DNA from: Pseudomonadota bacterium
GTDB taxonomy: Bacteria > Bdellovibrionota_B > Oligoflexia > Oligoflexales > CAIYRB01
NCBI GenBank assembly: GCA_026390435.1
Contig: JAPLFY010000030.1
Span: forward strand, 1-64,000
Length of the DNA stretch: 64,000 nucleotides
Direction of reading: 5' to 3'
Positions 8,088-16,669 of this stretch are shown here, piece after piece. The notes beneath the pieces were generated by a model that saw only the letters and a list, made by a program, of their open reading frames with translations, was not told the DNA's origin and did not search any database. Position 1 is the first letter of the stretch. The number at the start of each line of letters is the position of its first letter. Made by a program: the position numbers and the translations under genes.

Positions 8088-8324
8088 TCAGGCATCAATG
8101 AGGGTGTGTACACCTAACTGGGAGCCGTACTGCTTGAGCTTGCGTTGCAGAGTCCGAATACCGATGCCAAGCACCCGCGCTGCGCGTGTGCGATTAAAAT
8201 TTTGCCGCTTAAGGGTTTCCATAATAACGGCTCTTTCAACATCCGCAAGTGTCATTCCAAACTCAAACGTCACTGGAGCAACAATCATCTCGTCACAGTA
8301 GTCAGTTTTTAACACGTTCAACAT
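8088..8324 (-). CDS. Stand-alone Fis-type helix-turn-helix protein
   Basis: A 78-residue protein made almost entirely of the Fis/NtrC-type C-terminal DNA-binding domain. MTLADVERAVIMETL forms the first helices, then NRTRAARVLGIGIRTLQRKL is the helix-turn-helix. The domain usually ends sigma-54 activators of flagellar and nitrogen genes, but here there is no receiver or AAA+ module. A strong ribosome site (GGGAGG) precedes the ATG, so the start is secure and the protein is not merely a broken fragment. A -24/-12 promoter lies 49-64 bases upstream of the ATG and a flagellin gene lies 219 bases further upstream on the same strand. It may be a small DNA-bending or antagonist protein in the sigma-54/flagellar circuit; that role is inference. 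Confidence 0.8.
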   Translation of the reverse strand: MLNVLKTDYCDEMIVAPVTFEFGMTLADVERAVIMETLKRQNFNRTRAARVLGIGIRTLQRKLKQYGSQLGVHTLIDA

Positions 8325-8372
8325 CGCGGAACCTCCCTATGCCTCACCGTTAACTAAGCCCAAAAGCCTTAG

Positions 8373-8388
8373 TGCAAAGGTGGTGCCA
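8373..8388 (-). promoter_or_regulatory. Sigma-54 (-24/-12) promoter of the Fis-type gene
   Basis: On the minus strand TGGCAC (8388-8383), 5 bases, then TTGCA (8377-8373). This matches the RpoN consensus TGGCAC-N5-TTGC completely, including the invariant GG and GC spacing. Predicted transcription start is near 8362, giving a leader of about 38 bases before the GGGAGG site and ATG of the 78-residue Fis-type gene. rpoN itself is at 59126-60598. Confidence 0.75.
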
Positions 8389-8543
8389 GCACAGGGAGAT
8401 GTCCGCGATATCGAATTAATACATTGATAATATTAACAATAATGGACATTAGCCAACTTGAGACTAAGCCGCCCAGTGGTAGCAAAAGTAAACCGAGTCC
8501 AAGCGACACAGGTATACCTTCGCGCCCACCAAGGCCCTGGCTA

Positions 8544-9425
8544 TTAGCGTAGCAAGGCCAGAGCAATTTCCGGACCTTGATTCGCCTGAGCCAGCACTGA
8601 CATGCCAGCCTGCTGAAGGATCTTGTTCTGCGTGAGCGATGCTGTTTCGGAAGCAAAGTCGACGTCGCGAATCCGGCTGTTAGCGGATTTGAGGTTCTCG
8701 ATCTGAACCCCTAGGTTGTTAATGGTCGAGTTGAGTCGGCTTTGTTGAGCACCCAGGTAAGAGCGGTTGGACGCGACCTTCTCGAGCGCATTGTCGATGG
8801 TATCGAGTTTTTGCGCCGCGGTCTCCCGAGAAAAGGGATCGCCGGGATTCACTGGCCCAACTTCCGCCTCAGTACCGAGGCCGAGGGACTTCACATCGAC
8901 TTTTAATTGCTCGACGCCGATCCGCAAGGTGTCGGTGTTTTCTTTGAGCCCGGAGCCGAGACCCACATGGATGGTGAACATCTCCGCGTCTGGCAGAGCC
9001 TCTTGGCCGCCGAGCAATGGCCAGCCGTTAAACTGCGAGGTGTTGCTGATCCGATCGATTTCGTTTACCAACTGCACATACTCGCGGTTGGCAAAGGAGC
9101 GCTCTTTATTCCCGATGGTATCGGAGGAAGCCTGGGTCGCGAGTTCGCGGAGGCGGACGAGGATGTTCGACACCTCGTTGAAGCTACCCTCAGCGACCTG
9201 TACCAAGGACACGCCGTCGTTGGCGTTGCGCTTAGCCTGGTCAAGACTGCGGATACTCGCCTTCATCCCCTCAGATATGGCCAAACCGGCGGCGTCGTCT
9301 GCAGCCTTGTTGATCCGGTAGCCGCTCGACAACTTGGTGATGTTGTCTTCGAGGGCCGATGTCGAGTTACCAAGGGTGCGTTGTGCACTTAATGACGCTA
9401 CGTTTGTTCTTATCCTGAGACCCAT
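8544..9425 (-). CDS. fliC: Flagellin
   Basis: A 293-residue flagellin. The N-terminal D0/D1 domain is canonical (MGLRIRTNVASLSAQRTL, LSSGYRINKAADDAAGLAIS, AKRNANDGVSLVQVAEGS) and so is the C-terminal helix (SRIRDVDFASETASLTQNKI, ending IALALLR). The central region is short, about 100 residues, so the filament surface domain is small. AAGGAGC stands 6 bases before the ATG. It is one of three flagellin genes here and is separate from the pair at 25.6-27.4 kb. Exported by the flagellar type III system and polymerised under FliD. A sigma-28-like promoter is suggested about 70 bases upstream. Confidence 0.97.
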   Translation of the reverse strand: MGLRIRTNVASLSAQRTLGNSTSALEDNITKLSSGYRINKAADDAAGLAISEGMKASIRSLDQAKRNANDGVSLVQVAEGSFNEVSNILVRLRELATQASSDTIGNKERSFANREYVQLVNEIDRISNTSQFNGWPLLGGQEALPDAEMFTIHVGLGSGLKENTDTLRIGVEQLKVDVKSLGLGTEAEVGPVNPGDPFSRETAAQKLDTIDNALEKVASNRSYLGAQQSRLNSTINNLGVQIENLKSANSRIRDVDFASETASLTQNKILQQAGMSVLAQANQGPEIALALLR

Positions 9426-9494
9426 TTTTAAAGCTCCTTATGAACTACTAACCGACAACCAACATTTTACCAATCGACAATTGCAAATAATACA

Positions 9495-9521
9495 TTAGCG
9501 TTAATACTAAGAATTATTTTA
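9495..9521 (-). promoter_or_regulatory. Possible sigma-28 promoter of flagellin
   Basis: On the minus strand TAAAATAA, 11 bases, then AACGCTAA. Compared with TAAAGTTT-N11-GCCGATAA the -35 keeps TAAA and the -10 keeps CG and TAA (5 of 8). The spacing is exact and the place, about 70 bases before the flagellin ATG, is right. It is weaker than the candidate at 27529-27555. Confidence 0.4.
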
Positions 9522-9568
9522 ACGTGTCGTCGGAATGTATTGAGTCTGGTAGGTTTTTTTAAAGAACT

Positions 9569-10402
9569 TTATTTTTGACAAAACGCACAAAAATACGTGG
9601 CACGCCCACTCTGGCGGATCAGGCGGACGGCTGAGCCACACTTTTTACATGGTTCATCAGCCCTGTCGTAGACGTTTAGCGAAACAGCAAAATATCCTGG
9701 ATTTCCGTCTGGTGTCTGGAAGTCCCGGAAGGTGGTACCACCCGCCGCAATAGCATCTGATAACGTATCTTTAATACTGGCTGCGAGTTTTTCATAATTA
9801 GCCCGGCTCACTGAGCCCGCTTTACGCCCAGGATGTATCTGGGCCCGGAATAATGATTCGCTCGCATAGATGTTACCCACCCCTACCACTATGTGAGCGT
9901 CCATAATAAAGACCTTAACCGGCGTCTTGCGCCCACGGCTAAGCTTATATAAACGCTCACCAAGATCACGGCAGTCGAGTGGCTCCGGTCCTAGATCAAC
10001 AAAAAGCGGATGTTTAGCTAGGTCGTCGACAGCCGCGCAATCAATGCGGCCAAAACGCCTTGGGTCGACAAAATGCAGATAAGTTATCTCACCGCCTGCG
10101 CCAGCTACCGTAAATACTGCATGCGTGTGCGGCACACTGGGTGTTGCCGAACTCTGCACTAGGATTCTGCCCGTCATTCCTAGATGAAAAATGCCGTAAC
10201 CCTTGCGTGATTTAATCAAAAGATACTTGGAGCGCCGCGACACACTCTCAATAACCTGGCCAACAAGTAACGCGCAAAAATCCTCGACCGGAATAGGCGC
10301 GCGCAAATCAGGCCGCAAAAACGTAGCCTTTTCTAATCTGCTGCCCTCAAGGACTGGCCTGACTGCCTGCGTTAATGATTCGACTTCGGGTAGCTCTGGC
10401 AC
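9569..10402 (-). CDS. mutM: Formamidopyrimidine-DNA glycosylase (Fpg)
   Basis: A 277-residue base-excision repair enzyme that removes 8-oxoguanine and formamidopyrimidines and nicks the strand. After Met it starts PELPEVE, with the catalytic Pro2 and Glu3. The SRRSKYLLI and FHLGMTGR strands follow, then the helix-two-turn-helix (VVGVGNIYASESLFRA) and a C-terminal zinc finger with four cysteines (CKKCG...YFCAFC) containing the substrate-contacting Arg. All key residues are present and the length is normal. It lies downstream of the OmpA-like gene and upstream of the flagellin on the same strand. Confidence 0.97.
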   Translation of the reverse strand: MPELPEVESLTQAVRPVLEGSRLEKATFLRPDLRAPIPVEDFCALLVGQVIESVSRRSKYLLIKSRKGYGIFHLGMTGRILVQSSATPSVPHTHAVFTVAGAGGEITYLHFVDPRRFGRIDCAAVDDLAKHPLFVDLGPEPLDCRDLGERLYKLSRGRKTPVKVFIMDAHIVVGVGNIYASESLFRAQIHPGRKAGSVSRANYEKLAASIKDTLSDAIAAGGTTFRDFQTPDGNPGYFAVSLNVYDRADEPCKKCGSAVRLIRQSGRATYFCAFCQK

Positions 10403-10433
10403 TTTTCTTCAATTCCAAGTGATTGACGCGATT

Positions 10434-10468
10434 GACGCAAAAATGCGTCGGACCCGTGGTATCACGGG
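10434..10468 (-). terminator. Two adjacent hairpins between the OmpA-like gene and mutM
   Basis: GACGCA-AAAA-TGCGTC (10434-10449) and CCCGTG-GTAT-CACGGG (10453-10468) are two perfect 6-base stems side by side, just after the OmpA-like gene. Neither is followed by a T run, so factor-independent termination is doubtful; transcript processing or stabilisation is possible. A direct repeat of ATTGACGC overlaps the first stem. Confidence 0.35.
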
Positions 10469-10499
10469 CCCAACACGCAATCAACCACCGGCACTTAAC

Positions 10500-11294
10500 T
10501 CAGTGCGGCATTGGAACTACTTTTAAGATAATCCGGCGATTTGCTTCGACGTGGCCGGGAGCCATGCCACCGGCGATGGGCTCAGCCTCGCCGTAGCCAA
10601 CAGCTACCACACGCTTTTCATCAAAGCCTAGTTCCGTGATTAGTATCTGCCTGATGGCCATCGCCCGCTGATACGACTCAATCTGACTAATGTTGGATGG
10701 GCCGTCATGGTCGGTATAGCCCTCGATCATGAGTAGTGACAGCCTTGCTGCAGAAAACGCCTTCGCGGCTTCGCGGATCTGCTCGATCCCTTCGGACTTC
10801 AATTCAAAAGTCGTCGGATTAGCTTTGGGATCAGCAAAGAGCTCCGTGTAGCTTAGTGTTAAAGACGGCGTTAACTGCTGGCGGCGACTGAAGTTGAAGC
10901 GCTGCACCACAGCCACGTCACCCACCATCAGATTCTGAAATTTAGGAAACAGAGCCTTGGCCAAAGAAGATCCGCGCCCGTCGACCTCGGCAATGATCGC
11001 CCCCTCTTGCACTTCCGTAACACGCAAGTGGCCCGTCTCTACCCAGATCGGACGCCCCTTCACCGAAAGACGGTAGGTTTTAAATTGAGTCCCAACCACA
11101 ATCCCACTACCTAGCCCGGCGCCAATCACGACCAAAGCCGAATCACCTTCAGAAGTAATAAATCGCTCGACGCTATAAACTCGCGGCTGAGCCTGCTCGT
11201 TGATCTCACTCCACGTCGGGCTTAGGTCTGCCGCCGCAGCGTTAAAACTAATGCTGATTAACATCAACAATGCAAACATCGTGCGACGCATCAT
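10500..11294 (-). CDS. Secreted protein with C-terminal OmpA-like peptidoglycan-binding domain
   Basis: A 264-residue exported protein. The ATG at 11294 is chosen because GAGGG stands before it and it opens a clean signal peptide (MMRRTMFALLMLISISFNAAAA, cut near Ala22). An upstream in-frame ATG at 11336 lacks both. The middle part is not recognised. The C-terminal 110 residues are an OmpA-like domain: LLMIEGYTDHDGPSNISQIE, YQRAMAIRQIL and VAVGYGEAEPI, ending EANRRIILKV, including the Asp and Arg that hold meso-diaminopimelate. It would bind peptidoglycan in the periplasm, possibly anchoring the outer membrane. No barrel domain is evident. Confidence 0.82.
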   Translation of the reverse strand: MMRRTMFALLMLISISFNAAAADLSPTWSEINEQAQPRVYSVERFITSEGDSALVVIGAGLGSGIVVGTQFKTYRLSVKGRPIWVETGHLRVTEVQEGAIIAEVDGRGSSLAKALFPKFQNLMVGDVAVVQRFNFSRRQQLTPSLTLSYTELFADPKANPTTFELKSEGIEQIREAAKAFSAARLSLLMIEGYTDHDGPSNISQIESYQRAMAIRQILITELGFDEKRVVAVGYGEAEPIAGGMAPGHVEANRRIILKVVPMPH

Positions 11295-11469
11295 CGAACC
11301 CTCTAATAGTGAGTGCATGTCTCTGTATCGACCCAAAGTGAAAAAACTTTAGACACTCACTCCAACTAGTGGCCTCCACCACACCATTCACCGAATTTCT
11401 GATTTCCCATGGTCCTAAACCACCTCTCTATGAAAGAATTAGATTGGTTCACTTACTAAAGGGCCATCA

Positions 11470-12489
11470 ATGCAAACGACTTTAGACCGCTTACTCAGTG
11501 GCTTTCCGCTAAGCGCCGACGACAACCAGGCAATTTTTGCCGCTATGCTCTCTGGTCAGATGAGCGAGGTAGAGGTGGCGGCAATACTCGCCGCCTGGCG
11601 CGTACGGGGCGAAGGCAGTAGCGAACTGTACGCGGGCGCCGTGTCGCTGCGCCGGCACGCAATTAAGCTCACCGTGCCCGAATCAACTCGGCCAATTATA
11701 GATAACTGCGGCACCGGTGGCGACGGCAGTAACAGTTTTAATCTGTCCACCGCCGCTGCAATTGTCGCGGCCGCCGCCGGCGCACACGTTGCTAAACACG
11801 GAAACCGAAGTGTAAGCAGCCGTTGCGGTTCTGCTGATTTATTATTTGCTGCTGGTTTTCCAAGCACACTGAGCCCAGAGGCCGCAGGTGTGTTGCTGGC
11901 TAAAACTGGCTTCACCTTTTTCTTTGCGCCAAATTTCCACCCTTTGCTGGCCCATGTCGCCCCTGTACGTAAACAACTGCGCGTGCGCACGATCTTCAAT
12001 CTGCTCGGGCCCCTGGCGAATCCGCTAACCCCGGAATATCAGCTCATCGGCGTTGGTGCTTCCACCTATTTGCGGCCGATGGCAGAGGCCCTGTCACAAC
12101 TTGGCATTCGCCGCGGTCTCGTCGTCCACGCTCGCGACGGCCTAGATGAACTAAGCCCGTCTGCCCTTACCGACGCATTTTATATAGAAAACGGCGCCCT
12201 TAGCTCAATGGTCATCGACCCAGTCAGCCTGGGCGTCAGAGCCACAACTGCTGATTTAATTGGCGGCGACTCTGCGTTCAATCTAAATAGACTGCAAAAC
12301 CTTCTAGATCATAAAGACCACGGCTTAGCAGAGGCCGTCGCTCTCAATGCCGGCGCCGTCATCTGGCTGGCCGAACTAGCTCCAGATCTAGGCAGCGGAA
12401 TATCCATGGCTCGTCAGCAAATAGCCTCGAAGGCAGCACGCGACTTCTTTCACTCTTGGCTTGGCCGCGCCCGCGAACTAGCCCCATAA
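11470..12489 (+). CDS. trpD: Anthranilate phosphoribosyltransferase
   Basis: A 339-residue enzyme that joins anthranilate to PRPP in tryptophan synthesis. The PRPP loop DNCGTGGDGSNSFNLST, the AKHGNRSVSSRCGSADLL anthranilate site and the TIFNLLGPLANP segment are intact. AAAGGGC precedes the ATG. It opens a forward run with trpC 10 bases downstream; trpE/G, trpF and trpBA are not in the window, so the pathway is split across the genome. There is no glutamine amidotransferase fusion. Confidence 0.97.
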   Translation: MQTTLDRLLSGFPLSADDNQAIFAAMLSGQMSEVEVAAILAAWRVRGEGSSELYAGAVSLRRHAIKLTVPESTRPIIDNCGTGGDGSNSFNLSTAAAIVAAAAGAHVAKHGNRSVSSRCGSADLLFAAGFPSTLSPEAAGVLLAKTGFTFFFAPNFHPLLAHVAPVRKQLRVRTIFNLLGPLANPLTPEYQLIGVGASTYLRPMAEALSQLGIRRGLVVHARDGLDELSPSALTDAFYIENGALSSMVIDPVSLGVRATTADLIGGDSAFNLNRLQNLLDHKDHGLAEAVALNAGAVIWLAELAPDLGSGISMARQQIASKAARDFFHSWLGRARELAP

Positions 12490-12499
12490 GGTGACACCC

Positions 12500-13342
12500 A
12501 TGTCTGAAAAACCTAAGAAATCCCAGGAAAACGCTGCGACTTTCGCCGCCAATGGGTCAGATATTCTCGAGGAAATCTTAGCCAACAAACGCCGCGAGGT
12601 TGCTACGGCGGTGGCTAAAATTTCCTTAGAACAAATCCAAGAACTCGCTCACAAAGCGCCGCCAGCCCGCTCACTTCTGGACGCACTCAGTCCCAAACAC
12701 AAGCCGAGGATTATTGCCGAGTGCAAACGTAAATCACCGAGTCGCGGCGTGATGATAGATCCTTACGACCCAGTCCGCTTGGCCACGGCCTACGCCGCTG
12801 GGGGCGCCGCCGCTATCTCAGTGCTCACTGATGAGAATTTTTTTGGCGGCCATCTGCAGCACCTAGTCGCCGTGCGCAAGGCAGTAAATCTGCCGATCTT
12901 GCGCAAAGATTTTATCGTCTCCGAGTATCAGATCTACGAAGCTCGCGCCCACGGAGCAGACAGTTTCCTGCTCCTATCTGGGCCTTTGTCCGCCAACGAG
13001 CTAAGCGCCTTCATCGCAGTCGGCCGTAGCCTCGGCATGGAGCCCCTCATCGAAAGCCACACGGCCAGCGAATTAACCGCGGCCCTGACTACCGATGGAT
13101 CACTTTTTGGCATTAACAACAGAGACTTAAGGACATTTAACACCGACCTCAAAGGCGGCGCCGACCTCCTTGCGCTGGCTCAGCGCGACAAACCCGACGC
13201 TTTATTTGTTTGCGAATCGGGCATCAAAACCAGACCTGATATTGAGAGGATGCAGTCGCTCGGGTATAACGTCTTCCTAATCGGGGAAGCCCTCGTGACG
13301 CATTCGGATCCACGACATGCTGTTCAAAACCTCATCGCATAA
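12500..13342 (+). CDS. trpC: Indole-3-glycerol-phosphate synthase
   Basis: A 280-residue TIM-barrel enzyme closing the indole ring in tryptophan synthesis. ATG at 12500 is preferred over an in-frame GTG at 12491 because AAGGTG lies 6 bases before it. It shows IIAECKRKSPSRG (catalytic Lys and substrate loop), ILRKDFIVSEYQIYEA, FGINNRDLRTF and the phosphate-binding CESGI end. It is not fused to TrpF. The first 30 residues (KPKKSQENAATFAANG) are a polar extension. It follows trpD by 10 bases and precedes purM by 79 bases. Confidence 0.96.
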   Translation: MSEKPKKSQENAATFAANGSDILEEILANKRREVATAVAKISLEQIQELAHKAPPARSLLDALSPKHKPRIIAECKRKSPSRGVMIDPYDPVRLATAYAAGGAAAISVLTDENFFGGHLQHLVAVRKAVNLPILRKDFIVSEYQIYEARAHGADSFLLLSGPLSANELSAFIAVGRSLGMEPLIESHTASELTAALTTDGSLFGINNRDLRTFNTDLKGGADLLALAQRDKPDALFVCESGIKTRPDIERMQSLGYNVFLIGEALVTHSDPRHAVQNLIA

Positions 13343-13421
13343 GCCCACCGAAGGGCGACAGGCGAGGCGAGTGACGAGAGGTAGGCTTCCTGTTAAATGC
13401 GCCGCGCAACAGGAGATTGCC

Positions 13422-14465
13422 TTGACTAGCGAATCCAACAAACCTGATCTCTACAAACAAGCTGGCGTTGATGTAGATAAGGGCGACCGTCTAGTAGAGT
13501 GGCTGCAGGGCGGTGACGGCTCTAAACGCAACACCACGACAAAGTTCGGCAGCATAGTGTCAGGTATCGGCGGATTTGCGGCGCTATTTCGCCCCAATTT
13601 TTCCGGTCTAAAAGACCCCTTGCTCGTCACAAGCACCGATGGGGTAGGGACCAAGGTCCTGCTCGGCATCGAATCCAACATCCTGACCGGGCTCGGCTTA
13701 GACTTAGTCGCCATGTGCGTCAACGACCTCTATACTGTGGGCGGCAGACCGCTTTTCTTTCTCGACTACTATGCCACCGGTACTCTCGACGAAGCTCAGT
13801 TCAAAGACGTACTGACCGGTATCAAAGAGGGTTGCCGCCAAAGCCAAGCACTGCTGCTTGGCGGTGAAACAGCAGAAATGCCGGGTTTATATGAAAAGCG
13901 CCATTTCGACCTCGCCGGCTTTGTCGTCGGAGCTGTCGATGGAGCAGCCATGCTAGGTGCTCACAACGTACAGGCTGGAGACGTCTTACTCGCCCTCCCG
14001 AGCAGCGGCTTTCACAGCAATGGGTATTCCTTGATCCGTAGATGGACCAAGGAAAAGCAGCCCAACACTGAACTCATGCAAAGACTAATGACTCCGACGC
14101 GGATTTATCACGAGCTGCCCGAGTTGGTTGAGAAGCTAGGAACAAACGCAATCCATGCCGTGGCTAATATCACTGGCGGCGGAATCTCCGGCAACGTGCC
14201 CCGGGTGATGCCGCCTGATACCGCGTGTCACATTGACTTCAGCGCCTTGCCCATCCCACCCTGGATGCGTCAATTTATCGAAGACCACGGCAGCACGGTC
14301 CCCGATTTAGAGGCCGTCTTTAACCTTGGCTGTGGCATGATCGCAGCCGTAGCCAAAGACGCCGTACACGACGTCGTCGCCGCCTGCAAAGCTGTGAATC
14401 TGCCTGTTTGTGCTATTGGCGAAGTGAAGGCTGCACAAGGCGAAGCCAGAGTCGTGTTCCACTGA
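13422..14465 (+). CDS. purM: Phosphoribosylformylglycinamidine cyclo-ligase (AIR synthetase)
   Basis: A 347-residue purine-synthesis enzyme that closes the imidazole ring of AIR using ATP. The TTG at 13422 is preferred: AGGAG stands 6 bases before it and the length then matches the family (about 345). An ATG at 13317 would add 35 atypical residues overlapping trpC. Motifs seen: LYKQAGVDVDKGDRLVEWL, VTSTDGVGTKVLLG, CVNDLYTVGGRPLFFLDY, LLGGETAEMPGLY and LPSSGFHSNGYSLIR. It sits between trpC and pyrB, 79 and 57 bases away, so a mixed amino-acid/nucleotide operon is likely. Confidence 0.96.
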   Translation: MTSESNKPDLYKQAGVDVDKGDRLVEWLQGGDGSKRNTTTKFGSIVSGIGGFAALFRPNFSGLKDPLLVTSTDGVGTKVLLGIESNILTGLGLDLVAMCVNDLYTVGGRPLFFLDYYATGTLDEAQFKDVLTGIKEGCRQSQALLLGGETAEMPGLYEKRHFDLAGFVVGAVDGAAMLGAHNVQAGDVLLALPSSGFHSNGYSLIRRWTKEKQPNTELMQRLMTPTRIYHELPELVEKLGTNAIHAVANITGGGISGNVPRVMPPDTACHIDFSALPIPPWMRQFIEDHGSTVPDLEAVFNLGCGMIAAVAKDAVHDVVAACKAVNLPVCAIGEVKAAQGEARVVFH

Positions 14466-14522
14466 TTCTTTGATTGTTTGTTTGATTGTGTCCAGTTGAG
14501 TGTCTTTAGTCACGGAGATCGC

Positions 14523-15524
14523 ATGCAAGCAACTCTCGGCTTTGAACGGCCCAAACATATCCTGAGTGCCAGTCAATTCAATCGAGCTTTTCTCGATTAT
14601 ATGTATGAATTGATTAATCAGATCCGGAAGTTCGACAAGACTAAAGATGGGCTCATGTATCTGCAGAGCCTTCTGCCGCATCGGCGAGCGATGCTCTACT
14701 TCACGCAGCCGTCGACGCGGACGTTCATGAGTTTTCAAGCCGCATGTACGATTTTAGGAATTAAGCCCTCTGAAATTCGCGACACCGCCACCAGCTCCGA
14801 GCGCAAGGGCGAATCTATCGACGACTCTCTTCGGACCTTTGCCAGCTACGTTGATTTAATAGTCATGCGCGCACCAGTCGCAGGGCTATCCGACAGGGTC
14901 GCCACTCTACTCGACGCGACGCCGCGGCCAGTACCCATTATCAATGCAGGCAGCGGCCCAGACGAACACCCGACCCAGGCACTACTCGACATCTATACGC
15001 TGCAACGCAGCTTCAAGTCAGCCGCAGGTATCGAGGGCAAAACTATCTGCATGGTCGGCGATTTGAAGCGCGGCCGCACCATTCGCTCGCTCAGTCGACT
15101 GCTAGCCAACTATCCTCGCACACGGCTGATCTTTTGTTCGCCTACTGAGTTCAAAATTGCCGATGATCTGCGGCAATTCTTGCGCAGTCGCGACGTCAGC
15201 TTTGAAGAGACCACCAACTTCACTGCCGCAATTGAAGCTGCCGATGCTATCTACATGACACGCGTTCAAGATGAGTACGACCAAGCCGGCGCGGCTAAGA
15301 TCGACACCCGGGCCTACTGCCTCAAGCAGGAGCATCTGCCTCTGCTGCGGCGCGACTCTGTCATTATGCACCCGCTCCCGAGACGCGACGAACTAGACCC
15401 GGCTATTGATCATGACCCGCGCGCCAAATATTGGCGCCAAGAACGAAACGGCATGTGGACCAGAGTGGCACTAATCACTATTCTAATGGGAGTCGATAGC
15501 CACATCGTTTTGCCGACCCTATGA
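14523..15524 (+). CDS. pyrB: Aspartate carbamoyltransferase, catalytic chain
   Basis: A 333-residue ATCase that condenses carbamoyl phosphate with aspartate in pyrimidine synthesis. ATG at 14523 is preferred because GGAG is 6 bases upstream; an in-frame ATG at 14478 lacks a site. The carbamoyl-phosphate loop FTQPSTRTFMSF, TSSERKGES, the GSGPDEHPTQALLD block and HPLPRRDELDP are all present, which separates it from ornithine transcarbamylase (no FMHCLP). No pyrI or dihydroorotase-like gene follows, so the holoenzyme type is open. It is the fourth gene of the trpD-trpC-purM-pyrB run. Confidence 0.93.
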   Translation: MQATLGFERPKHILSASQFNRAFLDYMYELINQIRKFDKTKDGLMYLQSLLPHRRAMLYFTQPSTRTFMSFQAACTILGIKPSEIRDTATSSERKGESIDDSLRTFASYVDLIVMRAPVAGLSDRVATLLDATPRPVPIINAGSGPDEHPTQALLDIYTLQRSFKSAAGIEGKTICMVGDLKRGRTIRSLSRLLANYPRTRLIFCSPTEFKIADDLRQFLRSRDVSFEETTNFTAAIEAADAIYMTRVQDEYDQAGAAKIDTRAYCLKQEHLPLLRRDSVIMHPLPRRDELDPAIDHDPRAKYWRQERNGMWTRVALITILMGVDSHIVLPTL

Positions 15525-15580
15525 AAGCAACTGAATTCAGATGAATTCGCTGGGGGCAAACGCAATCAGGGAGTCACGTG

Positions 15581-16486
15581 ATGGCCGATGCGAATATCCC
15601 TCGATCGATAAAAGAAGCTGTAAAAGTCGCTGTCGTAACGATGACTACTATAGCCGACAAGCAACGCAACATCGACACAGCTTTCTCGATGGTTCGCACG
15701 GCAGCAGCGCAAGGTGCTGCCTGGGTGCAGCTGCCCGAGATGTTTCCCTATATGGGGTCTTACGACCAAATTTATAACATGGCGGAAGTAGAGGGCGGCC
15801 CCCTTTATCAAGCCCTATCTAATCTCGCCCGCGAGCTTAAAATCGTTCTGTTTGCAGGCTCCGTCGGTGAGCGTCCAAGTAGCGACGTAGAGTCAGCCGC
15901 AAAGCTCATCAACGCCCAAGGACAAAAGAGGGTGTACAACACCTCTTACGTATTTGGTCGCGACGGCAACTTGTTAGCTAAATATCGCAAGATTCATCTC
16001 TTTAATCTCAACGATGAAAACGGCCTGCCGCGCTACTGCGAGAGCGATGGATATATCCCGGGCAGCCGACCCGTAACGTTTAAGGTCGACGGACTTAAAG
16101 TCGGCCTATCCATTTGCTACGACCTCCGCTTCCCTCAGCTTTTCCATCTTTTTGGCGAGCAGGAGCCTGTCGACGTCATAGCCGTCCCGTCGGCCTTTAC
16201 GTTGGCTACCGGACGTGCCCACTGGGAGTTGCTGCTGCGGGCTAGGGCGGTAGAAAACCTAGCCTTTATCTATGCGGCCAACCAAACAGGCACGCATAGC
16301 CCCGGCAAAGAGTCGTACGGGCACTCGCTGGTCGTCGACCCGTGGGGTACGGTCCTATGTAATACCGGTGATTTTCCAGGAATCGGCTTTGCCAACATCT
16401 CGAGCGGCGTCATCCAGGAGGTGCGGGGACGTCTACCAGCGCTCAGCAATCGTCGACCGGACATCTATTTGGCAAACCAGCAGTAG
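15581..16486 (+). CDS. Nitrilase-superfamily amidase, Nit1/Nit2-like
   Basis: A 301-residue carbon-nitrogen hydrolase. The catalytic triad is visible: Glu in LPEMFPYMG, Lys in AKYRKIHLF, Cys in GLSICYDLRFP. The DLRFPQLF and AVENLAFIYAANQTG patterns fit the Nit branch, whose members hydrolyse omega-amides or deaminated glutathione (metabolite repair) rather than nitriles. ATG at 15581 follows AGGGAG; the GTG immediately before it is a less likely start. It follows pyrB by 56 bases. A different amidase of the same superfamily (aguB) is at 39388. Confidence 0.85.
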   Translation: MADANIPRSIKEAVKVAVVTMTTIADKQRNIDTAFSMVRTAAAQGAAWVQLPEMFPYMGSYDQIYNMAEVEGGPLYQALSNLARELKIVLFAGSVGERPSSDVESAAKLINAQGQKRVYNTSYVFGRDGNLLAKYRKIHLFNLNDENGLPRYCESDGYIPGSRPVTFKVDGLKVGLSICYDLRFPQLFHLFGEQEPVDVIAVPSAFTLATGRAHWELLLRARAVENLAFIYAANQTGTHSPGKESYGHSLVVDPWGTVLCNTGDFPGIGFANISSGVIQEVRGRLPALSNRRPDIYLANQQ

Positions 16487-16669
16487 TGCTGGCGGTGCCA
16501 CCAGCGCACCCGTCTAATTCTGAATAATAGGGAAAAAGCAGAAAGATCTTCGCCATGGACGGAGAGCCGACAGGCCACGCCCAAGGGGGAGGTCTAAATA
16601 TTATTTGCCAGACGCCGAGAAAAGGAGAGTTGTTCTCGCCACTGCCACGGTCTCGGCAAGGGGTCCTCG

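Noticed and set aside
8767-9392. Two plus-strand open frames of 161-184 residues opposite flagellin
   Set aside because: Shadows of the flagellin coding strand, with no ribosome site and low-complexity Ser/Arg-rich composition.
14466-14522. TGATTGTTTGTTTGATTG repeat before pyrB as a regulatory attenuator
   Set aside because: It is a short simple repeat with no stem-loop or leader peptide; probably just slippage-prone spacer.
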